64,000 bases of DNA from the IMG/VR virus record IMGVR_UViG_3300009181_006602, positions 1 through 64,000 of that record, one strand, 5' to 3'. Positions 1-8,159 of the stretch are shown piece by piece; the first letter of the stretch is position 1, and each line of letters begins with the position of its first letter. The position numbers were made by a program, and so were the translations under genes. This DNA comes from a virus. Under the pieces are notes generated by a model that saw nothing but the letters and a program-made list of their open reading frames with translations, had not been told where the DNA came from and ran no database searches.

Positions 1-324
1 ACTGGCTGTTCTTAAAGCTTCAGGGTAATCTATCTCGCGCTCATCTAGTTCTGTCTTTTCTACTTGCGGTTTATTACCAGAACCTGTTGAAACAGAAGAA
101 GAAACATTTGACGTTTGATCTTCGCCTGATGTCACACCAGCTGATACTGATACGTTAGGCTTTACACCTCCGCTTCCTGTAGATAACGGTGTAGGACAAT
201 CGCTAAAAACAGCTGATGTATCACCAGCAATCTTATTGGGATTTGGTCTCTCGCAACCATACACCGTAAAAATCAAAGCGCATATAATCAATGACAAATG
301 TTGAACAAAATTTCTATTTTTCAT
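1..324 (-). CDS. Putative lipoprotein, 3' end outside window
   Basis: An open frame starts with ATG at 324 and runs off the left edge (108 residues visible). The N-terminus has a basic start (MKNRN), a hydrophobic stretch (about residues 9-22) and a lipobox-like VYGC, so Cys24 is a likely lipidation site for signal peptidase II. The mature part is rich in Ser, Gly and Thr and looks disordered. Phage lipoproteins include outer spanins and superinfection-exclusion proteins, but nothing here identifies which. The signal and lipobox are seen directly; the role is unknown. Confidence 0.6.
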   Translation of the reverse strand, partial: MKNRNFVQHLSLIICALIFTVYGCERPNPNKIAGDTSAVFSDCPTPLSTGSGGVKPNVSVSAGVTSGEDQTSNVSSSVSTGSGNKPQVEKTELDEREIDYPEALRTAS

Positions 325-360
325 TAACGTAATCTATAATCTACAATTATAACACAAAAG

Positions 361-708
361 CTATCGTTGGATATTATCTTTTTCAAATGATTCTTTTCGC
401 ATAACAACCATAGGATTATCTTTGATCTTCCAAAACTCTCGTTCTAATGGTGGATCTTCTCCAATGCGAAACCACATTAACTTTCTTCCGCCTGTTGATG
501 AATAAACACCAATAATTGTTATTTCACCTGCATGAATTAAATCATGACAAGTATGGCATACAACAGCCAAATTATGATTATCATTTGAACTCCTAGGATC
601 ACATCTAGGAATTATGTGATGAAAGTTCAGCGCCGCAGGCCTATCAAACTCGCAAATCTCGCAAAAATGCTTTATTAGCTTAGTCTGTCTAGAACTGCGG
701 CGCTTCAC
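361..708 (-). CDS. HNH endonuclease-like protein
   Basis: A 115-residue protein with a compact HNH fold signature: CEIC near residue 16, the FHHIIPR segment holding the catalytic His pair, an N-x-x-N-L segment, then CHTCHDLIH. The two CxxC pairs would bind structural zinc. Small HNH proteins in phages are free-standing homing nucleases or packaging-associated nucleases. This one lies next to a second homing-type gene and far from the terminase, which favours a selfish element. The start codon is GTG and no good ribosome-binding site precedes it, so the N-terminus is uncertain. Confidence 0.75.
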   Translation of the reverse strand: MKRRSSRQTKLIKHFCEICEFDRPAALNFHHIIPRCDPRSSNDNHNLAVVCHTCHDLIHAGEITIIGVYSSTGGRKLMWFRIGEDPPLEREFWKIKDNPMVVMRKESFEKDNIQR

Positions 709-743
709 TCAAGAATTATATTCTACTTTTGTTATTAATGATA

Positions 744-1184
744 TCAAGTTCCGTTTATCGCATGAGAACCTGAAGCTGCCATTAACAAAAATGATGCCCC
801 ATCGCTGATAAGCGCAACGGATGAACCTTGAACGGCAGAAAGTGTTAACTTACTTCCTTGTGAATCAGGAGTTGCACCAGCCTGGCCGGCAAAAACCTTA
901 GTTCCATTTGCTTCTTGAGAACCAGTTAGAATGTGAGCATGTGCTGAAGCTGTGCGAAACACAAATGTTCCACCTGGGACTGAAGATGCTAAAGGCATTA
1001 TCATTGTTAATGCACCAGCACCAGATAGTGTATAGGCTCCAGGACTAACTATCGTTTCAGCAACTGTCTTTGCAGAAACCGGCGTTGTTGGTAATGATGT
1101 CATTGAAACCGTAGAATCAATTTCTACGCCAGAACCTGAACTCTGGACTAAACCCTTTGAATCGTTCATTGTAACTTTTGGCAT
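744..1184 (-). CDS. Putative small virion structural protein
   Basis: The start is placed at the ATG at 1184 (MPKVTMNDSKG), not the upstream in-frame codon, because AAGGAGAT lies about seven bases before it, one of the best ribosome-binding sites in the window. The 146-residue product is rich in Gly, Ala, Ser and Thr with alternating small and hydrophobic residues and no Cys, as in beta-rich capsid-decoration or fibre proteins. It lies downstream of the capsid gene in the same direction, separated by a homing endonuclease. No family is recognised; the structural role is inferred from composition, strong translation signal and position. Confidence 0.5.
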   Translation of the reverse strand: MPKVTMNDSKGLVQSSGSGVEIDSTVSMTSLPTTPVSAKTVAETIVSPGAYTLSGAGALTMIMPLASSVPGGTFVFRTASAHAHILTGSQEANGTKVFAGQAGATPDSQGSKLTLSAVQGSSVALISDGASFLLMAASGSHAINGT

Positions 1185-1214
1185 TTTCGTGATCTCCTTT
1201 TTGTTCGCAAGATT

Positions 1215-1251
1215 CCGAATCACCGGCGAGGTCGGTTGATCACTGATTCGG
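1215..1251 (-). other. Inverted repeat in the leader of the small structural gene
   Basis: Perfect 8-bp arms CCGAATCA (1215-1222) and TGATTCGG (1244-1251) enclose a further short CCG/CGG pairing. The element lies 31 bases upstream of the ATG at 1184 and just before its strong ribosome-binding site. No T-run follows on the minus strand, so it does not look like an intrinsic terminator. It could be a 5' stabilising hairpin or an RNA-processing site. Confidence 0.4.
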
Positions 1252-1304
1252 GCCTATGATAAGTAATATCAACGTTTAAGATATTCATCTTTGAATAAAA
1301 GTAT

Positions 1305-2735
1305 TTATGAAAATGACAATGAAAATATTGAAGACCCGCATCCATGGATTCTAGAAACTTTCGAGTCTAATACAACTTGTTTTTCTGTCTTTCCATCCTT
1401 CGCTCGAAATTTAAACCTATCATAACGTAGATAGTTATCCGTATACCAATAATCAACAGCTGTTGCGCCTATACAATTAAATCCAGCAAGCTTGTATCCT
1501 TTCCCGTCACCAATCCGTCTATCGACATATGTCATGATACCTTTATAACCATTTTCAATGCACCACAACTTTGCTCGTTTCAATAATTTAGACAATCCAC
1601 CAGGAACAGATGTTTTTAAATAAGTGCTAAACCTAGCTATTTCTAAAAAGCCATCATACTTTTTTCCATGACGAGGAGCCCTTAATGATAAGGCAGCTAC
1701 AATGTCACCTTTTCTATCTCTCAAACCCCAAGTGATCTTTGACTGGACATGCCCAGAGATATGAGTAGAATTAAAGAAGTCTCTTTGTTCTTTTGCACTT
1801 AGCTCTACGACTTTTGTTGACCACGTTTTACATCGACCTTCATCTAACCCAAGCCTATGGAGAATCATAGATTTGCAGATCTCTCTTTTATCTCTCCACT
1901 CATCCTCAAATATCTGACATAACTTTATTCCCTTACCTGAAGTCAGCACAAATTTTTCTAGATGTTTGTTCTTATCAAAAACTTCATCTTGTTTGGCTCC
2001 TTCGCTGTGCCAATACAATCCGTGACATTCAATTCCAAATTTCTTGGAAGGAACATAAACGTCAATCTCTTTCGGAGAAATAACCCTTTTGTCTCCTGAT
2101 ACGGCATCTGGTGCAATTGACTGGACGTAAGAAAATACTTCTAATTCCCAATTAGATTTACCGACCGGATGGCATCTATAACATCTGCTACCCCTTTCAA
2201 ATGCCTGAAGGGTTTTTGGCTGTAACTCTCCACACTTAGTACACTGGAATGTTAGGTATTGTTCTTGCCTAGAGATGTATTGATCTATCAGTGTTATCAG
2301 GACGAACTCAGATTGCCTTATAGATAATCTTTCATTTAATGTTGAGGTTACCAATAGCTTGCTTAAACTAATTTTTTGTAAGGTATCCTGAGTGTGGCGA
2401 CGACCATAAAAAGGATTGCCCGCGCCTGTCATCTTTTCGGATTGTTGCTTGATTCTGCTGTCAGTCTGTTTGGTCTTACCATGGTTCCAAGCCTCGGCTT
2501 TTCCACCACGAGATCCGCCTTCTTTCATGGCAAAATGCGAATGATCCTTACAGAAAGTCTTAAAAGAGAAAGAAACATATCGAACAGGAGCTTGACATAC
2601 CTTGCAAGTTGGCTTTATTCCATTATGATAAACTTTTACCGTATAATCCTCTGAAGATAATCCATGTTCAGATCTGATGTGATTGGTTAGCTTCTTCAGA
2701 ACATCATGCTGAAATCTGCATAATTTACAATCCAT
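1305..2735 (-). CDS. Homing endonuclease, Vsr-like fold with zinc fingers
   Basis: A 476-residue free-standing homing endonuclease. In order: an N-terminal C2H2-like finger (CKLC ... HIRSEH, residues 3-24), a second Cys pair (CKVC), a NUMOD3-like DNA-binding motif (NPFYGRRHTQDTLQKIS, about 107-123), a zinc ribbon (CTKC ... CYRC, about 165-190), then the nuclease core EIDVYVPSKKFGIECHGLYW and an EDEW segment. This arrangement matches phage homing nucleases related to very-short-patch-repair (Vsr) enzymes. The C-terminal 150 residues resemble the acetyltransferase-like tail found on several of these proteins. It sits immediately downstream of the capsid gene, a typical site for such elements to spread by cutting genomes that lack them. 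Confidence 0.85.
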   Translation of the reverse strand: MDCKLCRFQHDVLKKLTNHIRSEHGLSSEDYTVKVYHNGIKPTCKVCQAPVRYVSFSFKTFCKDHSHFAMKEGGSRGGKAEAWNHGKTKQTDSRIKQQSEKMTGAGNPFYGRRHTQDTLQKISLSKLLVTSTLNERLSIRQSEFVLITLIDQYISRQEQYLTFQCTKCGELQPKTLQAFERGSRCYRCHPVGKSNWELEVFSYVQSIAPDAVSGDKRVISPKEIDVYVPSKKFGIECHGLYWHSEGAKQDEVFDKNKHLEKFVLTSGKGIKLCQIFEDEWRDKREICKSMILHRLGLDEGRCKTWSTKVVELSAKEQRDFFNSTHISGHVQSKITWGLRDRKGDIVAALSLRAPRHGKKYDGFLEIARFSTYLKTSVPGGLSKLLKRAKLWCIENGYKGIMTYVDRRIGDGKGYKLAGFNCIGATAVDYWYTDNYLRYDRFKFRAKDGKTEKQVVLDSKVSRIHGCGSSIFSLSFS

Positions 2736-2827
2736 ATCACCACGCCTTTCTATGGACTATATAATATCTTAAAAGTTAAAATTGTACTATTAAAATAGTA
2801 TGCGTTAACTGAACATTTATAAACTAC

Positions 2828-2851
2828 AAAGGCCACCAAAAGGTGGCCTTT
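2828..2851 (-). terminator. Probable intrinsic terminator after the capsid gene
   Basis: A perfect 10-bp stem, AAAGGCCACC and GGTGGCCTTT, closes a 4-base loop 37 bases past the capsid stop codon. The stem ends in TTT on either strand, so it could work both ways. The T-tract is short (TTTGTAGTTTA), so it may attenuate rather than stop transcription fully. A terminator after the most abundant structural gene is expected. Confidence 0.75.
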
Positions 2852-2888
2852 GCATATGTTCAAGCTATAAACTCAGATGACATTCATG

Positions 2889-4766
2889 TCATATTATATT
2901 CATGTCCAAACATGTGACCGTCCCGAAAAAGTCTGACCTCACCATTTTCTTACCGTAGCGAGTCATCACACCCTTGCGAGGAGTGAAATCTTCCGGTGCG
3001 AATATGGTTGGTGTGACGATGAGCGGAACGTAAGGAGCGTAGACATAACCTGTCTCTAGGTAGCTGCCGCCCTTATAACCGACGAGGATCTTGTTTCTGA
3101 CGAAATAGGGATCCTTGTAGATGGTGAAGCGGTTGCTGAGAGTACCGATTGCCTCTGCGCCGATTGTGAATGGCGAACCAACTTGTCCTTCGCCGTCCAA
3201 GGAGAACTTAGGCTTATAGAGCACTGAGGACTCGAGGATGGTTGCGACATCCGGGCCGCAAACCATAAAGTTTGCTGAACCGCGGAGGGTCTTACGATGG
3301 ATTGTGTTGGCAACGTCAATAATCGTCTCGATAAGTGTCTCGTACCACTCGCGAACCGTACCTGTGAAGGCCGGACCGATAGAGAGTGACGATGCGAGGG
3401 CGACAGGCGTTCCTGTTGTCTTGTTGACGAAGCGGCCTGGCGCACGCGACCAATAGTAGTTTGCACCATTGGCTTGTGTCACAAGGTCGCTAAGAATCTC
3501 GCGGTCAATCTCAAGAGCAATTTGCTCAGAGAGAATTGATGTTAACTCAACCTCTGCGTCCATCGAGTGATAGGCGTTGAGGTCTTGTGCGAGTTCTGGT
3601 GACCAACGAGCACGAAGCTTGCGGGTCTCAGCTGTAATCGCGATAGACTCAATTTTGATATCGATCTCAGGAATTGCAGGAGATGGATTCACATTGAAGT
3701 CAGATTCGAATGATGGGATCGTAACTGTTCCGCCCGATGATGAATCGACAGAAAGACCTGTCGAAACGACGAAGGACGCTCTAGTTGAACCGCCTAAGGA
3801 GAGATCTGCAGTGTTGGCTCCCTTGACAACAGTAAGAATGTGAGTTCCGTTAAGAGCGTCTGCCGTAAAGATAGAACCGTTCCAGTTACCACGTTTGTTA
3901 AGACGGCGGAGGTTAAGGACTCCAGAACCACCTTGGTATGTCTCGCCCCATGCTGTTGCGTTCGTCGCGCCGGCAAAAAGTGCTAGCGAGCTAGCTGTTG
4001 TCTTTTCCATGTTATCGAATCTAGAACCTGTGATTGGCACCATTAAGAATGCTAGATCGAGCTGTCCAAGTTCAAGAGCTGTCTCAACCTGTGAATCGAA
4101 ATCCGCGTATCGGGCATTGCTGCCTGAGAACATGGAATCCGACTTAACCTCAAGACCCACTGTCCAGGTATCTCCATCCACACCACCCCAAGCACCAAGC
4201 GACCAGGCGGAGGCATCACTGCTAGGACCTAGGTAAGTGCTTCCAGTGAAAGAACCTGACACTCTTGAATAACCTGCGCCGACGAGATCGTACATACCGC
4301 CAGCAGCTAGAGATCCTGAGCGTACCCCCTTGCCACCTGGGCTATTGTAGATTGATTCGCCGCGTGTATATGTTGAGTCGGCTGCTGATGTGCCTACGCT
4401 CGAGCCGTAAGTATAATCAAGATAGAAGATTAGACCTGATGGAAGGCTCATTGGTTGTATAGAAACGAGCTCGTTGGCAACGAGTCCGCCGAATACGCGA
4501 CGTACGATTGGGAATGCAATGTTGCTAAAACCTTGCATTTGTCCAGAACTAGAAAGGCCGCCGCCGCCACCTGAAAGTCCGCTGCTCTCTTTAAGAACCT
4601 GTGCAGCCTGGTTCTCGAGAAGCTGTGACATAACTTCGCGGCGATTGCCTTCTAGTCCACGAAGTAGGCCTGTGCGGGACCACTTCTCTGTTAGTCGTGC
4701 GCGCTCGGCGCCGACGTGTTTATCTTTGATACCCTGTGCTAAATGTTCAAGCGTAAAAGTTTTCAT
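2889..4766 (-). CDS. 23: Major capsid protein (T4 gp23-like)
   Basis: A 625-residue protein forming the hexameric lattice of the head. The N-terminal LLENQAAQVLKE corresponds to the IFENQ region of T4 gp23, and the segment around residues 80-115 (FPIVRRVFGGLVANELVSIQPM, then TGLIFYL-like LPSGLIFYL) matches the VRRAxPxLIAFDIxGVQPM core. The prohead-protease consensus L-x-E occurs at E60-S61, giving a likely 60-residue propeptide close to T4's 65; a glycine-rich linker follows. It is about 100 residues longer than T4 gp23, with extra beta-rich sequence around 165-350 in the insertion-domain region. The start follows AGGAGA by seven bases. The gene is clearly more GC-rich than its neighbours, as seen for very highly expressed phage genes. 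Confidence 0.92.
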   Translation of the reverse strand: MKTFTLEHLAQGIKDKHVGAERARLTEKWSRTGLLRGLEGNRREVMSQLLENQAAQVLKESSGLSGGGGGLSSSGQMQGFSNIAFPIVRRVFGGLVANELVSIQPMSLPSGLIFYLDYTYGSSVGTSAADSTYTRGESIYNSPGGKGVRSGSLAAGGMYDLVGAGYSRVSGSFTGSTYLGPSSDASAWSLGAWGGVDGDTWTVGLEVKSDSMFSGSNARYADFDSQVETALELGQLDLAFLMVPITGSRFDNMEKTTASSLALFAGATNATAWGETYQGGSGVLNLRRLNKRGNWNGSIFTADALNGTHILTVVKGANTADLSLGGSTRASFVVSTGLSVDSSSGGTVTIPSFESDFNVNPSPAIPEIDIKIESIAITAETRKLRARWSPELAQDLNAYHSMDAEVELTSILSEQIALEIDREILSDLVTQANGANYYWSRAPGRFVNKTTGTPVALASSLSIGPAFTGTVREWYETLIETIIDVANTIHRKTLRGSANFMVCGPDVATILESSVLYKPKFSLDGEGQVGSPFTIGAEAIGTLSNRFTIYKDPYFVRNKILVGYKGGSYLETGYVYAPYVPLIVTPTIFAPEDFTPRKGVMTRYGKKMVRSDFFGTVTCLDMNII

Positions 4767-4797
4767 TTTTTTGTCTCCTAAAATTTTGATTAACGAA

Positions 4798-6864
4798 TCA
4801 CTTCAAACCTGCGAGTCTTGCCCAGCGATCAGTCTCAACATTTTCGCTGAGAACTGTTGAAGCTGGACGAGTCGCTTGTGAAGACGAACCCATAATTTGA
4901 CGATTATTGCCTTCGCTCATTTGACGTGAAGATCTGGCGAGTGTCTTGATTAAGGTTTCGTATACGAGCTTAACTTCTCTTGTGCTTGATGTCTCATCGA
5001 GTTGCTCAATAATTTCTGCCTTCTGGCGTCTTGTGAGCGACTCATTTTGGAGGAGTTTGTTGCAGTAGAGAAGTTTCATGTTGAACAGATTCGTTTCCGC
5101 CAACTTCTTACGGAGATTTAAGGTTTCTGCCGTGGACCTTGTTGTGACGCCATTGTGACGAATCACTTTGCGGCTCTCTGCTAGTAGAACCGATCGCAAC
5201 TTGGCAGTGCGTCGCACTGACTCGTTGAAAATATTTGCATAGAAAACATAGGCTTCTTGCATTTTCTTGGCTTGCTTGGCTTGCTTTTGAGCCTCTTGCT
5301 TTGCCTTTTGAGCCTCTAATTGCTTCTTTTGTTTCAACTTTTGTTGAACTTCTTGTTGCTTTTGCTTCACCTTTTGTTGAGCTTCGCGTTGTTGCTTCTT
5401 AGCAGACTGAGCCTTCTTCTTGGCGCCGTCTTGAACGCGAGCTTCTCGGGTAAGCTGTCGGCGAGCTTCTTGAACTTGTTGTGTTTCTTCTTGCTTTTCA
5501 TCGGCTTCATCCTGTTGGTCATCGGCTTCATCCTGTTGCTGACCTTGCATTTTATGGCCTTGTTGCTTTTGTTGACCTTGCATTTTATGGCCTTGTTGCT
5601 TTTGTTGACCTTGTTGCTTTTGGCCTTGATCATCAGCTTCTTTCATCTTTTCGGCTTCATCGGCGGTTACATAACCGCTATCGATGCCAAGCTTCCACCA
5701 GCCTTCATCGCCACCTTGGCCTTCATCGAGTTCATCGGCTTCATCAACTTCTTGATCTTGTGCTTCATCAACTTCTTGATCTTGTGCTTCAGAAAGTTCA
5801 ATGTCTAATAATGGATCGCCTAGGTCTTCATCTTCAAGATCGCCAAGGTCACCAGCACCGTTGCCCCAAGATTGTGGTTTTGTCTCATCTGCCTCACGAA
5901 GCGTACGCATTCGAGATATCTCTCGACGAAGCATATTTTCATCAATTTCTACCACTAAATTATTTCTTAAACGGCGTGTTTCCATTTGGTGTCCTTCTTC
6001 TGCTACTTCTTCGCTATCATCGTCCGTGGAGTCTTCTTCGTCGCTACCGAGATCAAGCTCTTCATCGCCTTCCTCATCGCCACCTTCATCACCCTCTTCA
6101 TCGCCCTCTTCATCTTCCTCGCCGCCGCTGGCAACAAGGTCGACGCCAAGATCTCCTAATTGATCTTCGAGTTCGTCAGGAACGTTAGTGAGTTTAAGAT
6201 TTATTTCTGCTTCGGTTAACGACTTCAAGTTATTTTTCATATTATATTGCTCCACGAGCTTATTAAGTTTTTTGTATAGAGATTCCAACTTCCCTTCGTA
6301 GACCCCTTTGTCTTGAAGGTTTCTTACAGATTCCTGCAAGTATTCATACGTTTTTTCGATTTTAGAGACCATCTCTAAAACGCGATGCTGATAGTTCACG
6401 GTTTTCTTTAAGGTGCTACTGGCGTTTAGAAACTCTTGTACTGCTTCGTCTAAACGAAAGAGTCTAGATTCTATTTTCATATTAGCCGCTGAATTAAGCT
6501 TGTTAACAAGCGGATTAATTAACAAATTAACAGATTCATTGCTTAATTCGAATTCAGCTGCGTCGTCTGCGAGAGGTTGCACGTTTATTGCATCAAGATC
6601 GAGTGTTACTTTCCCTTCTTCATCAGGAGGAGATAACGCTGGAACGACACTAGGATCAACGTCGCCTGCTACAAATGGCAAAGGCTCATCGTCTAGCATA
6701 AGTTCATCATCTAGTTCTCCAGCCTCTCGAAGGAGTTCTGTTTCTATTAAATCTTTAATTCTAGGCGATATCGCTTCGATTAAAGACCTTTTAGCGTTGT
6801 CTTCTGCTATCTCCTTTAGCTTTTTTACATCAGCTAAAGCTTCTTCGTACAATTGCTTCGACAT
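4798..6864 (-). CDS. Prohead scaffold/core protein (gp22-like role)
   Basis: A 688-residue, highly charged protein directly upstream of the capsid gene, the position of T4 gp22. It has a helical N-terminus, a coiled-coil middle (about 120-230), long Asp/Glu runs (about 250-285 and 330-385), a Gln/Lys-rich stretch (about 410-530) and a conserved-looking end, DRWARLAGLK. The acidic, repetitive, helical composition fits a scaffold that is later degraded. Several L-x-E-A sites (LIEAI, LLREAG, LTEAEI, LREADE, LSEAQD) match the T4 prohead-protease consensus. The Gln/Lys segment is encoded partly by a 33-bp tandem duplication (5540-5605). It is far longer than T4 gp22 (269 residues). Role inferred from position and composition. 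Confidence 0.65.
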   Translation of the reverse strand: MSKQLYEEALADVKKLKEIAEDNAKRSLIEAISPRIKDLIETELLREAGELDDELMLDDEPLPFVAGDVDPSVVPALSPPDEEGKVTLDLDAINVQPLADDAAEFELSNESVNLLINPLVNKLNSAANMKIESRLFRLDEAVQEFLNASSTLKKTVNYQHRVLEMVSKIEKTYEYLQESVRNLQDKGVYEGKLESLYKKLNKLVEQYNMKNNLKSLTEAEINLKLTNVPDELEDQLGDLGVDLVASGGEEDEEGDEEGDEGGDEEGDEELDLGSDEEDSTDDDSEEVAEEGHQMETRRLRNNLVVEIDENMLRREISRMRTLREADETKPQSWGNGAGDLGDLEDEDLGDPLLDIELSEAQDQEVDEAQDQEVDEADELDEGQGGDEGWWKLGIDSGYVTADEAEKMKEADDQGQKQQGQQKQQGHKMQGQQKQQGHKMQGQQQDEADDQQDEADEKQEETQQVQEARRQLTREARVQDGAKKKAQSAKKQQREAQQKVKQKQQEVQQKLKQKKQLEAQKAKQEAQKQAKQAKKMQEAYVFYANIFNESVRRTAKLRSVLLAESRKVIRHNGVTTRSTAETLNLRKKLAETNLFNMKLLYCNKLLQNESLTRRQKAEIIEQLDETSSTREVKLVYETLIKTLARSSRQMSEGNNRQIMGSSSQATRPASTVLSENVETDRWARLAGLK

Positions 6865-6910
6865 GTATCAGACCTCTCTTATACTCATTAACTATTCTAT
6901 ACTATACGAG

Positions 6911-7399
6911 TTATTCGACAGAACTTTTACCCTTTTCAAGATTTTCGCCTAAAGAAACAGAACCTAAGCGTGGTGCCGTTGCTGTTGGTGACGCTGTATT
7001 AATACTCGGATTCGCGGGGTCAAAATTTGGTTTCACATCGATTGTATCAATGTTTGGATTTGCATCTTTTTGTACACCGTCTGTTTTTCCTGGACCAGGA
7101 GATGTAAGATCAGGTACATATGGATTAGCAGGATCTCCGGGGTTCTTCCAACCTACCTCAGATGTATCAGGTGCCTCCGCGTATACTAAAGATACGCCGG
7201 CTCCGAACATGTCTGGATCTCCTACGCCTTTTCTATTAGACTTCGCCACTGCAACTGCAGCTGCTGCTGCGTCTGTGTTGCTTTTAGCACCGCCGTATAA
7301 TTCATTCGAACCACCTTTGAATAGTTTCGAAAGTCTTTCAGTTTTTTCACTATTAACGGGTAAATAAGTCGTATATCTTCCGCTGCCTGGTGTTCCCAT
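6911..7399 (-). CDS. Unknown protein in head module
   Basis: A 162-residue protein rich in Gly, Pro, Asn and Ala, with many DPANP/PNFDPANP-like turns in its C-terminal half and an alanine run near residue 50. It looks largely disordered and lacks recognisable motifs. It lies between the scaffold and a leader-bearing small protein, within the run of genes from protease to capsid, so a minor head component is plausible. No family is recognised. Confidence 0.5.
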   Translation of the reverse strand: MGTPGSGRYTTYLPVNSEKTERLSKLFKGGSNELYGGAKSNTDAAAAAVAVAKSNRKGVGDPDMFGAGVSLVYAEAPDTSEVGWKNPGDPANPYVPDLTSPGPGKTDGVQKDANPNIDTIDVKPNFDPANPSINTASPTATAPRLGSVSLGENLEKGKSSVE

Positions 7400-7428
7400 A
7401 ACTATTACCTTTCAAGTAAGTTTTTAAA

Positions 7429-7668
7429 TCAAAGACTGCGAAGAATCCTGGTTCGCGTCTCAATGACTTTCTTAAGTCGACTGCGTATACGGGTTTCTTC
7501 AATCTTAAGAGCCTTAATAAAATCGATTTTTTTCTCAAGAGCTTTATCAGAACCTTGTTCATCAGCATCAACTTCTTCAGCCTCGACGTCAGAAACAACG
7601 CCAGCATCTTTAAAATTAGCTAATTCTTCTGCAATAATTTTTTTAAGTAATCGACTTGTAAGTTTCAT
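7429..7668 (-). CDS. Small leader-bearing protein, possible capsid cargo
   Basis: A 79-residue helical protein starting MKLTSRLLKKIIAEEL. The same pattern, a short beta-prone start followed by L-(K/R)-(K/R)-I-I-x-E-E, begins the proteins at 13341-13694 and 21610-22011 and, with an extension, 19547-20530. In T4 a short N-terminal tag ending in I-A-E directs internal proteins into the prohead. This leader could do the same, although here the residue after IAE is Glu and no L-x-E-G site follows. An acidic middle (VEAEEVDADEQ) leads to a basic, Arg-rich C-terminus that could touch nucleic acid. Function unknown. Confidence 0.55.
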   Translation of the reverse strand: MKLTSRLLKKIIAEELANFKDAGVVSDVEAEEVDADEQGSDKALEKKIDFIKALKIEETRIRSRLKKVIETRTRILRSL

Positions 7669-7732
7669 GTATTAATTCTCCGTGTAACACTTTAAATATC
7701 TTAGATAAAATAAAAATAATAGATTTAAAGCA

Positions 7733-8158
7733 CTATTTGTTAGATAATCTTGGAAATGCCAAATTTGCCCATTTTGAAGCTGCTTCTTCTCCGAATAATT
7801 CTTGCGGATCGTGAGAAGCTACGATGCTTTCAATCTTACCTGTCGCTTTTGGCGTTTTCATCCTATCATTCTCCAACATAGATGGCAAGGTTTTTTCTGC
7901 AGTGTCGGCTAAAATAGATGCCATGATGTCGTTTCCACCTGATTCAAGTCGAATTACTTCTTTTAATGTTGATGATTGCGCTTTTAAACGGGTCGCATTT
8001 TGTTGTATTGCAAGCGAATTTGAAGTAGTGGTATCTCGATAAACTTTCTTTTTTACTTCATTGATAGATTCACTTGTGCTAGAACCCATGCCTTCAGAAA
8101 GTATTTCTATGAGGCACTCTTTAACGATAGACTTTAGCTGCCCTTTTGTGATACCCAT
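7733..8158 (-). CDS. Leader-bearing head-module protein, possible capsid cargo
   Basis: A 141-residue protein beginning MGITKGQLKSIVKECLIEIL, a variant of the leader shared by several proteins here, followed by L20-S21-E22-G23, a textbook T4 prohead-protease cleavage sequence (L-x-E before G). The rest is helical with a C-terminal DPQELFGEEAASKWANLAF segment. It lies 159 bases upstream of the leader protein at 7429 and 1 base from the next gene, inside the protease-capsid block. Best guess: an internal or core-associated head protein processed by the gp21-like protease. No enzyme motif seen. Confidence 0.55.
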   Translation of the reverse strand: MGITKGQLKSIVKECLIEILSEGMGSSTSESINEVKKKVYRDTTTSNSLAIQQNATRLKAQSSTLKEVIRLESGGNDIMASILADTAEKTLPSMLENDRMKTPKATGKIESIVASHDPQELFGEEAASKWANLAFPRLSNK

Positions 8159-8159
8159 A

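Noticed and set aside
2394-2654. Plus-strand 86-residue frame inside the homing endonuclease
   Set aside because: It overlaps the coding zinc-finger and NUMOD region of a clear gene and has no family signal or start site.
5320-6188. Long plus-strand open frames opposite the scaffold gene (162 and 235 residues)
   Set aside because: They are antisense to low-complexity Gln/Lys/Glu codons, are made of Leu, Phe or Arg/His runs, and lack ribosome-binding sites.
7683-7735. Inverted CTTTAAAT/ATTTAAAG sequence with a 25-base spacer
   Set aside because: The spacer is long, the sequence AT-only and the stem weak; chance pairing is likely.
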